Assembly: GCA_014381925.1 (NCBI GenBank)
Contig: JACNKR010000035.1
Span: forward strand, 1-54,185
Reading direction: 5' to 3'
Origin: Fidelibacterota bacterium
Lineage (GTDB): Bacteria > Fidelibacterota > Marinisomatia > SCGC-AAA003-L08 > GCA-2689995
DNA: 54,185 nucleotides
The notes under the pieces are model-generated. The model was not told where the DNA came from. It saw only the letters and a list, made by a program, of their open reading frames with translations, and ran no database searches. How positions within the stretch are numbered: the stretch's first letter is position 1; every line of letters starts with the position of its first letter. Position numbers and translations under genes: made by a program. Below, piece by piece: positions 35,381 through 45,020 of this stretch.

Positions 35381-37758
35381 ATACTTCGTTAAATTGGTTA
35401 AAAGATTATATTGAAATTACTCAATCGCCTTTAGAGCTTGAAAAAGGATTAACAGCATTAGGCTTAGAATGTATAATTCAAAAACAAAAATATCCATTTT
35501 CAAATGTTGTTATTGGGTTTGTAGAAGAAAAAAAACAACATTCCAATGCAGATAAACTTTCAGTTTGCAACGTAAATATTGGTAATGATGAAGTTGTTCA
35601 AATTGTATGTGGCGCTCCGAATGTAAGAAAAGGATTAAAAGTTCCTGTAATTAAAGTAGGTGGAACACTTGATTTTGGAGCTTTTAAAATTAAAAAAACA
35701 AAATTAAGAAGTGAAGATTCTCATGGTATGATTTGTTCTGAAAAAGAATTGGGATTAGGTGATAGTCATGATGGAATAATGGAGCTTAATACTGAATTGC
35801 CAATTGGAACTGATTTTATATCATATCTTCAAACTTCAAATGATGTTAACTTTGATTTTGAATTGACACCCAACAGAGGCGATTGTTTTAGTCATATTGG
35901 TGTTGCGAGAGAAATTGCTATTTTAGAGAAATCTCAAATTTCTGAACGAGAAATTAATATTAATGAATCTAATATAAATACTAAAGATTTAATAAATGTA
36001 ACAATTGAAAATGAAGATGCTTGTCCACGATATGCAACTCGAATTGTTAGAAATGTAAAAGTTGAACCATCACCAGATTGGCTTGTAAATCGAATTCAAT
36101 CTATCGGTTTAAAATCGATTAATAATATTGTTGATTTGGCGAACTATGTGATGATGGATTGTGGTCACCCAATGCATGCTTTTGATTTAGATAAAATAAC
36201 TGGAAATAAAATTATTGTAAGATTTCCAAAGCAAAATGAAAAAATGCAATTATTAGATGAATCTGAAATTGAATTAAAAGAACATCATTTATTAATTTGT
36301 GATCAAGAAAAACCAATTGCCCTTGCTGGAGTAATGGGTGGTTTTGATTCGGGAATTAATGAAAACTCTACTGATATTTTAATCGAATGTGCATATTTTG
36401 ATCCAAAAGTTGTGAGGAAAAGTGCAAAGTCTCTAGATATTTCGACCGATGCCTCAAAGCGATTTGAACGAGATACAGATATTGAGCGAATTGAATTTGC
36501 AATAAATCATTTAGCATTATTGATTGAAGAGCTTGCTGGCGGTGAAATTACAAAGGGAATTATCGATGTTGGTATTAAATCAAAGATTATTCCTCCAATT
36601 TCTTTTTCATCTCGAAAATGTAACCGATTTTTAGGCATTAATTTAAAAAATAATGAAATAGAAGAAATATTTGATTTATTGAATATTTCATATAAAAAAG
36701 AAGATGATATTTATCTTTGTGTTGTACCATCATACCGTAATGATTTAGAAAGAGAAGTTGATTTATTTGAAGAAGTTGCACGCGTTTTTGGATATGATAA
36801 TATTCCTGAAGAATTTTCATTCACATCCAATTACAATACATTTATTAAAGATGAGCAATTATCATTTAATAAGTTAAGAGATATTTCAGCATCAAATGGT
36901 TTTTTAGAACATTATTCTAATAGTTTAATTTCTGAACAATTATGTCAATTATTTTCTAAACAACCTAGTATTCAACTTTCAAATCCTTTAAGTCAAGAAA
37001 TGGCTTATTTAAGGAATTCATTAATCCCCGGATTATTAAATGCTGTTTCTATTAATGAGCGAAGACAACAATCTCGATTTAAATTATTAGAGATTGGTCA
37101 AATTCATAAAAAAGTGGAAGCAAAAGAAACAACCTCAGTTGAATCTTCTGCATTTGGCCTGGTCTGGTATGATAATGCAAATCCACATTGGAGACAAATA
37201 CCTCAATTTGATATTTACCAAGCCAAAAAAGATGTGTTTATTATATTGAAAAAGATGGGCTGTAAAAATTTAAAAGTAAAAGAAACAGAAGCATTAGGTT
37301 TTGAATATGCTCTTGAAATTAAAAATAAAAAAATAAGAATCGGTATAATTGGATTAATATCAAAAAAAATGTTAAATCAATTTAATATTAATAATGATGT
37401 TATTATTTTTGATGGTGATTTACAAAAATTAAGTTCAGTTTCAGAAAAAAATATACACAGATATAAAGCTATTTCTCAGTTTCCAATAGTTACAAGAGAT
37501 ATCGCATTATTAGTAAATTTAAATATTTCAACAGGAAAATTAACTTCTACGATTAAACAGTTTGGTGGAGATATATTAACCACAGTAAAACTATTTGATC
37601 TTTATGAAGGTAAAGAACTAGGGCATAATAAAAAAAGTATGGGATATTCGCTTAAATTTCAATCGAATGAACAGACATTGAATGATAAAATTATAGATAA
37701 AACCATTCAGAAAATTATTAGTGCATTAGAAAATGAACATGGAGCAATTCAAAGATAA
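35377..37758 (+). CDS. pheT: Phenylalanine-tRNA ligase, beta subunit
   Basis: The 793-residue subunit has the full domain set. The N-terminal EMAP/tRNA-binding domain contains VCNVNIGNDEVVQIVCGAPN. The B3/B4 editing domain contains NNIVDLANYVMMDCGHPMHA. The B5 domain and a core-like domain follow, with EREVDLFEEVARVFGYDNIP. The C-terminal ferredoxin-like anticodon-binding domain contains FPIVTRDIALLV. Length is normal. It pairs with PheS to form the alpha2-beta2 enzyme. The start ATG overlaps the pheS stop. Confidence 0.97.
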   Translation: MNTSLNWLKDYIEITQSPLELEKGLTALGLECIIQKQKYPFSNVVIGFVEEKKQHSNADKLSVCNVNIGNDEVVQIVCGAPNVRKGLKVPVIKVGGTLDFGAFKIKKTKLRSEDSHGMICSEKELGLGDSHDGIMELNTELPIGTDFISYLQTSNDVNFDFELTPNRGDCFSHIGVAREIAILEKSQISEREININESNINTKDLINVTIENEDACPRYATRIVRNVKVEPSPDWLVNRIQSIGLKSINNIVDLANYVMMDCGHPMHAFDLDKITGNKIIVRFPKQNEKMQLLDESEIELKEHHLLICDQEKPIALAGVMGGFDSGINENSTDILIECAYFDPKVVRKSAKSLDISTDASKRFERDTDIERIEFAINHLALLIEELAGGEITKGIIDVGIKSKIIPPISFSSRKCNRFLGINLKNNEIEEIFDLLNISYKKEDDIYLCVVPSYRNDLEREVDLFEEVARVFGYDNIPEEFSFTSNYNTFIKDEQLSFNKLRDISASNGFLEHYSNSLISEQLCQLFSKQPSIQLSNPLSQEMAYLRNSLIPGLLNAVSINERRQQSRFKLLEIGQIHKKVEAKETTSVESSAFGLVWYDNANPHWRQIPQFDIYQAKKDVFIILKKMGCKNLKVKETEALGFEYALEIKNKKIRIGIIGLISKKMLNQFNINNDVIIFDGDLQKLSSVSEKNIHRYKAISQFPIVTRDIALLVNLNISTGKLTSTIKQFGGDILTTVKLFDLYEGKELGHNKKSMGYSLKFQSNEQTLNDKIIDKTIQKIISALENEHGAIQR

Positions 37759-37770
37759 TAGGAGGTAATT

Positions 37771-38076
37771 ATGGGTGTAACTAAACCAATAAAAGTTTCA
37801 ATAATGGGGCAAGAATATAACATAAGAACTGGTGCTGATTCTAAATATATTCATAAAGTAGCTAAAATCGTTGAAGAACGAATGACTGAGATACAAAATG
37901 CTTCACCTGATACAACCTCACAATTAAGAATCGCTGTACTCGCGGCTATGAATGTTACGGATGAATATCTTTCGACAATGAAAGTGAAAAATGAGGCGAT
38001 TGATAAATTGGAATCAAAAACAATTGCTATAACTGAATTTATTGATCATAAAATTTCTGAATTGGAAACGCGTTGA
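37771..38076 (+). CDS. zapA: Cell division protein ZapA
   Basis: The 101-residue protein matches ZapA. The N-terminal part has KVSIMGQEYNIRTGAD and YIHKVAKIVEERM, and a C-terminal coiled coil spans about 65-101. ZapA bundles FtsZ filaments at the division site. AGGAGG lies just before the ATG. zapA follows pheT in many bacteria, which supports the call. Confidence 0.93.
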   Translation: MGVTKPIKVSIMGQEYNIRTGADSKYIHKVAKIVEERMTEIQNASPDTTSQLRIAVLAAMNVTDEYLSTMKVKNEAIDKLESKTIAITEFIDHKISELETR

Positions 38077-38978
38077 ATACAATTATTTCGGATGAAACTA
38101 TTTTACTTAAAGGTAAACCCGTTAGTAAGCATATTCGTGAAAAATTAACATCTCAAATTAATGAATTAAAAATAAAAAGAAATATTGTACCAAAACTTGC
38201 TGTAATTATTGTAGGGAATGATCCAGCATCTCAAGTTTATGTTAATAGTAAAACAAAAGCATTCAATAAAATGGAATGTGCATCTGAAACCTATGCTTTA
38301 CCAGCCGAATTTGGTGAATCTGATTTAATTGAAATTATTGAGGGGCTTAATAAAGATGTTTCAGTTCATGGGATTTTAGTTCAATTGCCCCTGCCTAAAA
38401 GTATGAATACTCGGAAAATATTGATGGCAGTTTCTCCGTTTAAAGATGTTGATGGTTTTCATCCATTAAATATTGGACATCTTTTTGAAGGTCATCCTAA
38501 ATTTATTCCTTGCACACCAAATGGAATTATTGAAATATTAGATTTTTATAATATTGAAACAGATGGATGCCATGCTGTTATAGTTGGAAGAAGTAATATT
38601 GTTGGAAAGCCGATGTTTGGTTTACTTTCACAGAAATTACGAAAAGGAAATGCTACGGTTACAATGTGCCATACAGGAACAAAAAATTTATCTTATTTTA
38701 CAAAACAAGCCGATTTATTAATTGTTGCTACAGGTGTCCCTAAATATATAACTTCAGAAATGATCAGTGAAAATGTGAACATTATTGATGTTGGAATAAA
38801 TCGAATTGAGGATTTAAATTCTCCAAAGGGATATAAACTTGTGGGTGATGTAGATTTTAATAATTGTATAGAAAAAGCAAATTCAATTACTCCTGTACCC
38901 GGAGGTGTTGGCCCAATGACAATTACGATGCTATTAAATAATACGGTTATCTCCGCTCAAAAAACTTCAATTAAATAA
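38073..38978 (+). CDS. folD: Methylenetetrahydrofolate dehydrogenase / methenyltetrahydrofolate cyclohydrolase
   Basis: The 301-residue bifunctional enzyme interconverts methylene-, methenyl- and formyl-tetrahydrofolate, supplying one-carbon units and NADPH. Signature segments are present: AVIIVGNDPASQVYVNSK with the catalytic lysine region, VHGILVQLPLPK, PFKDVDGFHPLN, AVIVGRSNIVGKP, and TPVPGGVGPMTITMLL. The start is TTG overlapping the zapA stop (TTGA). Length is typical. Confidence 0.96.
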   Translation: MNTIISDETILLKGKPVSKHIREKLTSQINELKIKRNIVPKLAVIIVGNDPASQVYVNSKTKAFNKMECASETYALPAEFGESDLIEIIEGLNKDVSVHGILVQLPLPKSMNTRKILMAVSPFKDVDGFHPLNIGHLFEGHPKFIPCTPNGIIEILDFYNIETDGCHAVIVGRSNIVGKPMFGLLSQKLRKGNATVTMCHTGTKNLSYFTKQADLLIVATGVPKYITSEMISENVNIIDVGINRIEDLNSPKGYKLVGDVDFNNCIEKANSITPVPGGVGPMTITMLLNNTVISAQKTSIK

Positions 38979-38994
38979 TTTGTAAAATTAACTC

Positions 38995-39873
38995 ATGGTT
39001 TTAACTGATTTTAAAATTATAATATACAAAAATGAAAAAATCTTTAAGAAGATAGCTATTATATTATTTTTCACAGGCTGTGGAATTGTAGATCAATTTA
39101 ATAAATCAAATATTTCAGTTGATTCTACTTCGTCTTCTTTTATGAAATCGGTAGTTAATAATTTAGATCCACATATAACAGATAAATATAGTTTTGAATA
39201 TTCGGCTGAATTTAATTGTGTAGATTTATTATTAGAAAATAAAACTGAATCCTGTATTTCTTCTCAAAAATTTACAAAAGAAGATTCTTTAAAACTATAT
39301 GATAGTGGACTAATTCCAAGACAAGCATTGCTTGGTGCAGATGGTGTGATTGCGGTGGTACATAATAGTAATACCGTTGAGATTATAGAGGAGATGGAAT
39401 TAAGAAAAACATTTACTGGAGATATACAGTTTTGGGATGAAGTTGGTGGATTTTCTACTCAGATAATTACCTATATTCAAAAAAATGAAATAGGTGATTT
39501 ATTTAAAAGTTTAGTTTTGAAAGATGATAAATTCTTTGATTTAGCCATAGAAGTTGATAATACAGATTCAATGATTGTAAGTATTTTAGATGATTTTAAT
39601 GGAATAGGATTTGTAAGAGTTTCTGATTTACCTAAAATAATTACAAAAATTAAAATGCTATCTATCGCATATCCTGAAAAAGATTTTATCGCAATTCCGT
39701 TATATAATAATATTTTATCTGGAGAATATCCTTTTGCACATCAATTTTATTTACAAACCATTCAAAAAAATAATGATGTAATAAATCCTCTTCTAAAGAG
39801 CTTTTCATCAAGTTCTACAAAAAAGATAATTAAAAATGCGGGATTTATACCTATAATGAAGAATAGAAAATAG
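38995..39873 (+). CDS. PstS-like substrate-binding lipoprotein
   Basis: The 292-residue protein has a hydrophobic stretch ending in FFTGC at about residue 30, which looks like a lipobox. A periplasmic-binding fold of the phosphate-binding (PstS) type follows: LGADGVIAVVHNSN, ELRKTFTGDIQFWDEVGG and GIGFVRVSDL. A phosphate-contacting pattern is not obvious, so the ligand is uncertain. No Pst permease gene is adjacent. The signal starts unusually far from the annotated ATG, so the real start may be a non-standard codon further in. It is the last gene of the long plus-strand run. Confidence 0.7.
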   Translation: MVLTDFKIIIYKNEKIFKKIAIILFFTGCGIVDQFNKSNISVDSTSSSFMKSVVNNLDPHITDKYSFEYSAEFNCVDLLLENKTESCISSQKFTKEDSLKLYDSGLIPRQALLGADGVIAVVHNSNTVEIIEEMELRKTFTGDIQFWDEVGGFSTQIITYIQKNEIGDLFKSLVLKDDKFFDLAIEVDNTDSMIVSILDDFNGIGFVRVSDLPKIITKIKMLSIAYPEKDFIAIPLYNNILSGEYPFAHQFYLQTIQKNNDVINPLLKSFSSSSTKKIIKNAGFIPIMKNRK

Positions 39874-40426
39874 ATATTTGTCTTAAGATTATAAAGAAAA
39901 GATTGATCAATTTTAATACGGTAGATCCAAGTAATAAGTACAACAATAAATTACATACCAAAAATACCTAATTAAGTGTTTTAAAACCAAGTCTTATCAT
40001 GGTGTGAATTAACTCCTTATCTGTAATAGTTTTAAAGCCTCTATTTTTAGGGAGGCATTTTCGAATTATTTCCCCAGGATTTAATGACTCTTGGCTGATT
40101 GTTGTCATACATTAATCTTACGGTATTCAAATCTACGATGTTTTACTATAGAGGAGTAATTTATTTGTAATAACAATAAATGAGAAGAAATACCTCCATC
40201 AGAACGGACTACTAGGTCAATCTTATAGAGAGAGTTCATTTTTGTAAAGTTTAATGTATTATAAGTAGGTCACTGCTCCGAGGTTAAAGGATAAACTGCA
40301 ATGAGAGTATTACTTCAATCGGTTAAAAAAATAGTATTAATTCATTTTAATTTTGGTAATGTTTGTAAAGCTTAAAATAAAATTAAAAGTAAAATTGATT
40401 TACAATTAACAATTCCTAATTCTATG
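39874..40426. other. Non-coding gap at the border of the surface-protein locus
   Basis: No convincing gene is present in 553 bp. A minus-strand frame at 40105-40239 could give 44 residues (MNSLYKIDLVVRSDGG and on), but it has no ribosome site and matches nothing I recognise. The stretch separates the compact housekeeping cluster from the accessory block and may hold decayed genes. Confidence 0.45.
40034..40062 (+). terminator. Probable terminator
   Basis: GCCTC (40037-40041) pairs with GAGGC (40052-40056) and is followed by ATTTT. It lies about 165 bp after the PstS-like gene and could end the long plus-strand transcript. Confidence 0.5.
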
Positions 40427-41818
40427 TTAAATCCCATCGAGAAATTCATACAGATTTTGATTTGGTTTTAAACCAAGCTTACTGCGTAATTTTGTACGGT
40501 AATTTTCAATTGTACGCGGATTCAAATGGGTTAATGCAGCAATGTCCTTGGTCTGCATTTTGAGTTTTAGGAATGCACAAAACTTCTGGTCGCGCAGGGA
40601 AAGTGACGGATAAATATTTTTCAATATTTTATAAAAATCGGTATGAACTTCATTGAACCAGCGCTCAAATTCTTCCCAATCCAGTTTGCTGGATGTATTG
40701 CTTTTCAATTTATTTATAAGACCTCTCATCTCCTTATCGGATATTGTACTGCTGTGTAGGAGAGTTTGGTACACTTCTTTTAAAAGCTCTTTTCGTTCTG
40801 CAAGGACCATTGCCTTAGTTGTCAGGTCACGTTTATAACTTTCCAGCTTATAATTCAGCTTTTCAATTTTCCGTTCTTTACGTTCCGTTTCTAATTCTGT
40901 AGAAATTTTATTGATTTGAGTCTGGTATTTATCAGATTGATGTATAATATTTTGATTTAATATTTCCTGATTGAGGTCATTATACCTTTGAAAATATTCA
41001 GTTGCTTTTTCGAATAACTTATTAAGTTCATACGTTTTAGCAAGACCAAGATAGGATTGTAAAAGGGAGTTTTTATTTTTATACTTTTCACATAATGAAC
41101 TGCATTCGAATAAATATTTTTCTGCCATTTTCACATTTCCTAATTTGCCATAACAACTGCCGATATTGCTTAAAATGATGGGCAATTGAGATTCCGGCCG
41201 GTGTTTCCGGGTCAAGTCTAACACCTCCTTATATTTAGTTAAAGCTATATCATAATTTTTTAATAGGCTTTCCATTGCTCCTAGATTATTGAGTATAGGG
41301 AGTAAATCCATCGGGTCATCTTTATGTTTAAGGATTTCGAGTGATTGATTAAAACAACGTTTAGCACTTTTATATTCTCCCTTTTCTTTGTAAACAATTC
41401 CTAGATTGCTCATGAGGCGCGCTTTTTGTTCTTCATCTTTAATTTTTTCATAATATCGTTTCGACCTTTGAAAGCATTTGACAGAATTATCAAAATTTTG
41501 TATGCGAAAATATAATTGCCCGAGCAAATTATTAACTTTAGCAATTTCACTATAATTTTTTTGGTTTTTAAAATAGGTCAAAACCAGAGACAAGTATTCT
41601 AGGGATTTTACAAAATTGCTGAGATACAGATGTATTTCACCTAAATAGAAATGAGTGGTATTTAATTTCCCTTTTTCTTTTAAATTGGTATAAATAGTCT
41701 CACATTTTTCTGCAATTTCCAAAGCTTCCGGGTAATTATTTTCATTGTTTAATTTTTCAATTTTTTCTAGGAGTTCTTCAGCGTCTTTTGCTGTCTTGGA
41801 TTGGTTTTTTTTAATCAT
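40427..41818 (-). CDS. TPR / coiled-coil protein with C-terminal LuxR-type helix-turn-helix
   Basis: The 463-residue protein has about six tetratricopeptide repeats (residues roughly 15-285), for example ARLMSNLGIVYKEKGEYKSA and LPIILSNIGSCYGKLGNVKM. A coiled coil spans about 295-345. A C-terminal helix-turn-helix (about 395-460) carries LSLRDQKFCAFLKLKMQTKD and PRTIENYRTKLRSKLGL, the LuxR/GerE recognition pattern. It has no signal peptide or membrane segment, so it should be a cytoplasmic DNA-binding regulator whose TPRs sense a partner protein. It diverges from the GxGYxYP gene across a 455-bp gap holding a tandem motif that might be its target. Its codon use is slightly less AT-biased than the genes to its left. 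Confidence 0.85.
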   Translation of the reverse strand: MIKKNQSKTAKDAEELLEKIEKLNNENNYPEALEIAEKCETIYTNLKEKGKLNTTHFYLGEIHLYLSNFVKSLEYLSLVLTYFKNQKNYSEIAKVNNLLGQLYFRIQNFDNSVKCFQRSKRYYEKIKDEEQKARLMSNLGIVYKEKGEYKSAKRCFNQSLEILKHKDDPMDLLPILNNLGAMESLLKNYDIALTKYKEVLDLTRKHRPESQLPIILSNIGSCYGKLGNVKMAEKYLFECSSLCEKYKNKNSLLQSYLGLAKTYELNKLFEKATEYFQRYNDLNQEILNQNIIHQSDKYQTQINKISTELETERKERKIEKLNYKLESYKRDLTTKAMVLAERKELLKEVYQTLLHSSTISDKEMRGLINKLKSNTSSKLDWEEFERWFNEVHTDFYKILKNIYPSLSLRDQKFCAFLKLKMQTKDIAALTHLNPRTIENYRTKLRSKLGLKPNQNLYEFLDGI

Positions 41819-42273
41819 ATAGTAAATTTGTAATTTGGTTGTAGAAATTCGTCATTGTAATTTGCAATTCCTGTTACCTTTTCAATTTTCTTCATTTTTT
41901 TTCTTGACACAATTATTTTGACAAAAATGTCAGAACCTAGAGATTAGACAATGATTGAATATAAATGACAATTGCATGACCATCTCACTACACTATAGCT
42001 AATTCGTAATTCGTTATTTCTGTTTCCCTTTTCCATACATTGACCTAAAACTATTGATTCGCTGATTTTTCAAGCGTACTATTTTAAAATGAAGGGTAAT
42101 TTATTAATAATTAGTAGTCAATTTGAAATAGAAAAAATAATTTGTATAGTGTAGTTTTTGTGTAGTTTGCAAATATATGAAATTCAATTAATTTTCATAA
42201 AAGGCATTGATATAAAAAGAGTAAAAAGAAATCGAGTTTATAAATTTTACCACAATACGGAGAAGATTTTGAA
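41819..42273. promoter_or_regulatory. Divergent regulatory region
   Basis: This 455-bp gap lies between the divergent regulator and GxGYxYP genes and should contain both promoters. It has no gene. It contains an inverted repeat TGACA-AAAA-TGTCA at 41919-41932, a TTGACA at 41904-41909, and the tandem GTGTAGTT motif at 42149-42167. Exact promoters could not be fixed. Confidence 0.5.
42149..42167 (+). repeat. Tandem GTGTAGTT motif, copy 1
   Basis: The 19-mer GTGTAGTTTTTGTGTAGTT is two GTGTAGTT boxes with an 11-bp period, about one helical turn, as for dimeric activators. It lies 106 bp before the GxGYxYP start codon. The identical 19-mer recurs at 44945-44963. Confidence 0.65.
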
Positions 42274-44865
42274 ATGAATTTAACGATATTTATTTATAGA
42301 TATATTTTGACTGCAATTTTTTGCTGCTTACTTTTCTGCCAATCTGCCCACAGACTTGACATCAGTCCTTATCCCGTTTCGACCATTCCGGATACTTTAT
42401 ATATTTTTAGTGATAGCAATTTTAATGAACACCAGATTTTCACAATTGAATCACTTCAGGGATTGCTTGCCCGAGAAAAACCTGAGATTTACAGAATCCG
42501 CGGAAATGGATCAATCCATTGGCTGGACGAGCTGGTTAATTCTGGCGTAGTCATCCCTGACTATTCATTGAATAATTTTTCTGAAATAATTTCCCATTTT
42601 AACCATGTAATTGAGGGGTATGTTTTCTGCAATTTGAATGATAACAGCACTAATGCAGCGATTTCAATGTGCTCAGTATCCAATGCAGTTGTAGTAACAT
42701 CAGTAACAGCACCAGTATTTCAAGAATTGGGAATTCCATTGATTCATGATGTAAGAAACCTAGATGAAGGGTGGGTTTATTCCAATTATGGTAATGAGTT
42801 CAATGAGGAACTCGTCATCATACTGGAGGAAAATAAATTTCTGCATTTGGCGGATTATTCGATTTTTTCTAATGCTTTTCATTTTAACGATCCGCCTGAT
42901 AGTTGGCTCACCAATTCTGTTTATTCTTCTATGGCTCCCAGTGCACCTGTGCTAGGTTGGAGTAATATTGATGAATTTGATTTCATTTACAATAATTCAC
43001 TTTATTCTATTTTGACCCAGGCCGCCAATTATTCCATCAATTTATCTACATTTACAAATCTGGAAGCAGATTTACATCAGATTGAGGATAACGAAATTGA
43101 AACCGTGGAAAATACCCATACCGTTTGTTTTTTGATGAGTGATGGTGATAATCTGCAATATTTGATGAATGATTTTGCAACTTCTGAAAACTGGTATGCA
43201 AGTCCTTTCCGCGGCCAAATTGATTTGGGTTGGACTATTTCTCCTGCTTTCTGCGAACTAGCACCCAATATTATGAATTACCTATATGAACATGCATCGA
43301 ACACAGAATCGGGCAGAGATTATTTTATCGCTGGACCATCGGGAATGGGATATATATTCCCGGATGGGTATCCAGATGTTGCCAATTTTGCGGATATCAC
43401 TAATCTATACATGGCAAAAGCCGATTTAAATATCGTCAATGTATTGGGTAATAATTTAGACAAACTTCGACTTCCTCCTTATCTGCTACAACACAATATT
43501 GAAGCCATTTTTTATTATGGATTTTCGGATTATTCTGATCTTGATGGTGATATTTTCTGGTTGAATGGAAAACCGGTGATTGGCGGTAGGCGTAATCTTT
43601 GGGAAGGATTTGAAACTCCGTCAAGTCTCGCATCATATATTAATTCACTGCCTACAGACCCAAATTCAAAAAACGGATACAGCCTGATACCGGTACATGT
43701 CTGGACAAGAACAGTTGAAGATGTGGTTAATTGCGCAAATGAGTTGAATAATAATGTACGTGTAGTAGCTCCCGATGAATTTGTACAGTTGATCCAGCAG
43801 AATTTAGGATCGCAATTGGAAGAAGATCAATTTAATGGCAATTCCTGGTATGTTTCTTCTAGTGGAAGTGATATGACCGGCACAGGAAATGAAACATTTC
43901 CGTTACAAACGATTCAATTTGCAGTGAACATGGCAGCAGACTTTGATAGTGTCATTGTACTACCAGGTGTTTATACATCTACAAATACCGATGTAGTTGA
44001 TCTGGGAAATAAGAGCATTTATCTTTTTGCAAAATATGGACCACAGGAAACCATTGTTGACGGTGAAAATGTAAGACGCTGCTTTAGGAATAATTTCAAC
44101 GGCAAATCCATTATCGATGGTTTTACGGTTCAAAATGGGTATAGTGCTAACTGGAATGGTGCTGGCATATTCGCACAGGGATCTGTATTGTATCGTAATA
44201 TGATCATTCAAAATTGTTCTGCACCAATTGGACAGGGCGGAGGAATTTATTTTGAGAATAATACTAATTTTGCACGCATTGAATATTCACTGATAAAAAA
44301 CAATACTGCGGCAAGAGGTGGTGGAGTCTCATCCTGGGGTGGCGGATACGCCAGAGTCAAAAACTGCACCATCATTAATAATCATGCAAATACGTGGGGC
44401 GGTGGGGCTTCTTCAGATGATGCTTCAAGAGTGGAATTTCTGAATTGTATTATTTGGGGAAATTCAGCACCAGAAGGCGAGCAGTTATTTGAATATGAAA
44501 ATGCTGAATTGAATACGAATTATTCCACCATTGAGGGTGGTTATGGCGGGATTCATTGGTACACCGTGGAACCCGATTTCTGTGATGCAGATAATGGAAA
44601 CTATTTTTTAAATCCGGGCAGTCAATTGGCGGAATTGGGGTTTGGGAATGAATTTTTGGGAGCTTATCCGGAAGGATGTGGTTTAGTTGGTGATTTAAAT
44701 TTTGATGGAGTTATCAATATTGTAGATGTGGTCATTTTGATTGGAATTATTCTAGATAATTCAAATCCTTCAATTAATGAAATAACCGCTGGAGATCTGA
44801 ATGGTGATCAATTGTTAAATGTTATTGATGTGGTTTTGCTGGTGCAGATGATATTGGGAGTTTAA
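42274..44865 (+). CDS. Secreted GxGYxYP-domain protein with parallel beta-helix and dockerin-like repeats
   Basis: The 863-residue exoprotein has a signal peptide (about 25 residues). Residues about 30-510 match the GxGYxYP putative glycoside hydrolase family. They include a Rossmann-like N-terminal part, then FLMSDGDNLQYLMN and the name motif GPSGMGYIFPDGYPD. Residues about 525-795 form a right-handed parallel beta-helix of the DUF1565 type, with WYVSSSGSDMTGTGNETFP, GGGIYFENNTNF and GGGVSSWGGG. The last 60 residues are two dockerin-like repeats (GDLNFDGVINIVDVV and GDLNGDQLLNVIDVV). Catalysis is unproven for this family. GGAG lies 11 bases before the ATG. The fusion of this domain to a beta-helix suggests polysaccharide binding or cleavage at the cell surface. 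Confidence 0.83.
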   Translation: MNLTIFIYRYILTAIFCCLLFCQSAHRLDISPYPVSTIPDTLYIFSDSNFNEHQIFTIESLQGLLAREKPEIYRIRGNGSIHWLDELVNSGVVIPDYSLNNFSEIISHFNHVIEGYVFCNLNDNSTNAAISMCSVSNAVVVTSVTAPVFQELGIPLIHDVRNLDEGWVYSNYGNEFNEELVIILEENKFLHLADYSIFSNAFHFNDPPDSWLTNSVYSSMAPSAPVLGWSNIDEFDFIYNNSLYSILTQAANYSINLSTFTNLEADLHQIEDNEIETVENTHTVCFLMSDGDNLQYLMNDFATSENWYASPFRGQIDLGWTISPAFCELAPNIMNYLYEHASNTESGRDYFIAGPSGMGYIFPDGYPDVANFADITNLYMAKADLNIVNVLGNNLDKLRLPPYLLQHNIEAIFYYGFSDYSDLDGDIFWLNGKPVIGGRRNLWEGFETPSSLASYINSLPTDPNSKNGYSLIPVHVWTRTVEDVVNCANELNNNVRVVAPDEFVQLIQQNLGSQLEEDQFNGNSWYVSSSGSDMTGTGNETFPLQTIQFAVNMAADFDSVIVLPGVYTSTNTDVVDLGNKSIYLFAKYGPQETIVDGENVRRCFRNNFNGKSIIDGFTVQNGYSANWNGAGIFAQGSVLYRNMIIQNCSAPIGQGGGIYFENNTNFARIEYSLIKNNTAARGGGVSSWGGGYARVKNCTIINNHANTWGGGASSDDASRVEFLNCIIWGNSAPEGEQLFEYENAELNTNYSTIEGGYGGIHWYTVEPDFCDADNGNYFLNPGSQLAELGFGNEFLGAYPEGCGLVGDLNFDGVINIVDVVILIGIILDNSNPSINEITAGDLNGDQLLNVIDVVLLVQMILGV

Positions 44866-44875
44866 GAGGTTGACA

Positions 44876-44932
44876 ATGAATTTTAGTGATGATAATGTGG
44901 AAATTAGAGAATTACTCCTCGAAGGATTTTGA
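44876..44932 (+). CDS. Possible 18-residue ORF
   Basis: A very small frame (MNFSDDNVEIRELLLEGF) begins ten bases after the GxGYxYP stop, with GAGG six bases before its ATG. It is acidic and matches nothing I know. It may be a leader peptide or chance. Confidence 0.2.
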   Translation: MNFSDDNVEIRELLLEGF

Positions 44933-44944
44933 AAAAATGAAAAT

Positions 44945-44963
44945 GTGTAGTTTTTGTGTAGTT
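44945..44963 (+). repeat. Tandem GTGTAGTT motif, copy 2
   Basis: The sequence is identical over 19 bases to 42149-42167. It lies 80 bp after the GxGYxYP gene and 58 bp before the next ATG. The flanking bases of the two copies do not match, so this is not part of a longer duplication. Confidence 0.65.
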
Positions 44964-45020
44964 CCATGTATTGGCATTTTAAATTAAAATAACCTATGGA
45001 AAAATTATTAAAGAATTAAT

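Noticed and set aside
40105..40239. 44-residue minus-strand frame in the 39.9-40.4 kb gap
   Set aside because: It has no ribosome site, no recognisable motif, and a length expected by chance; noted only in the gap entry.
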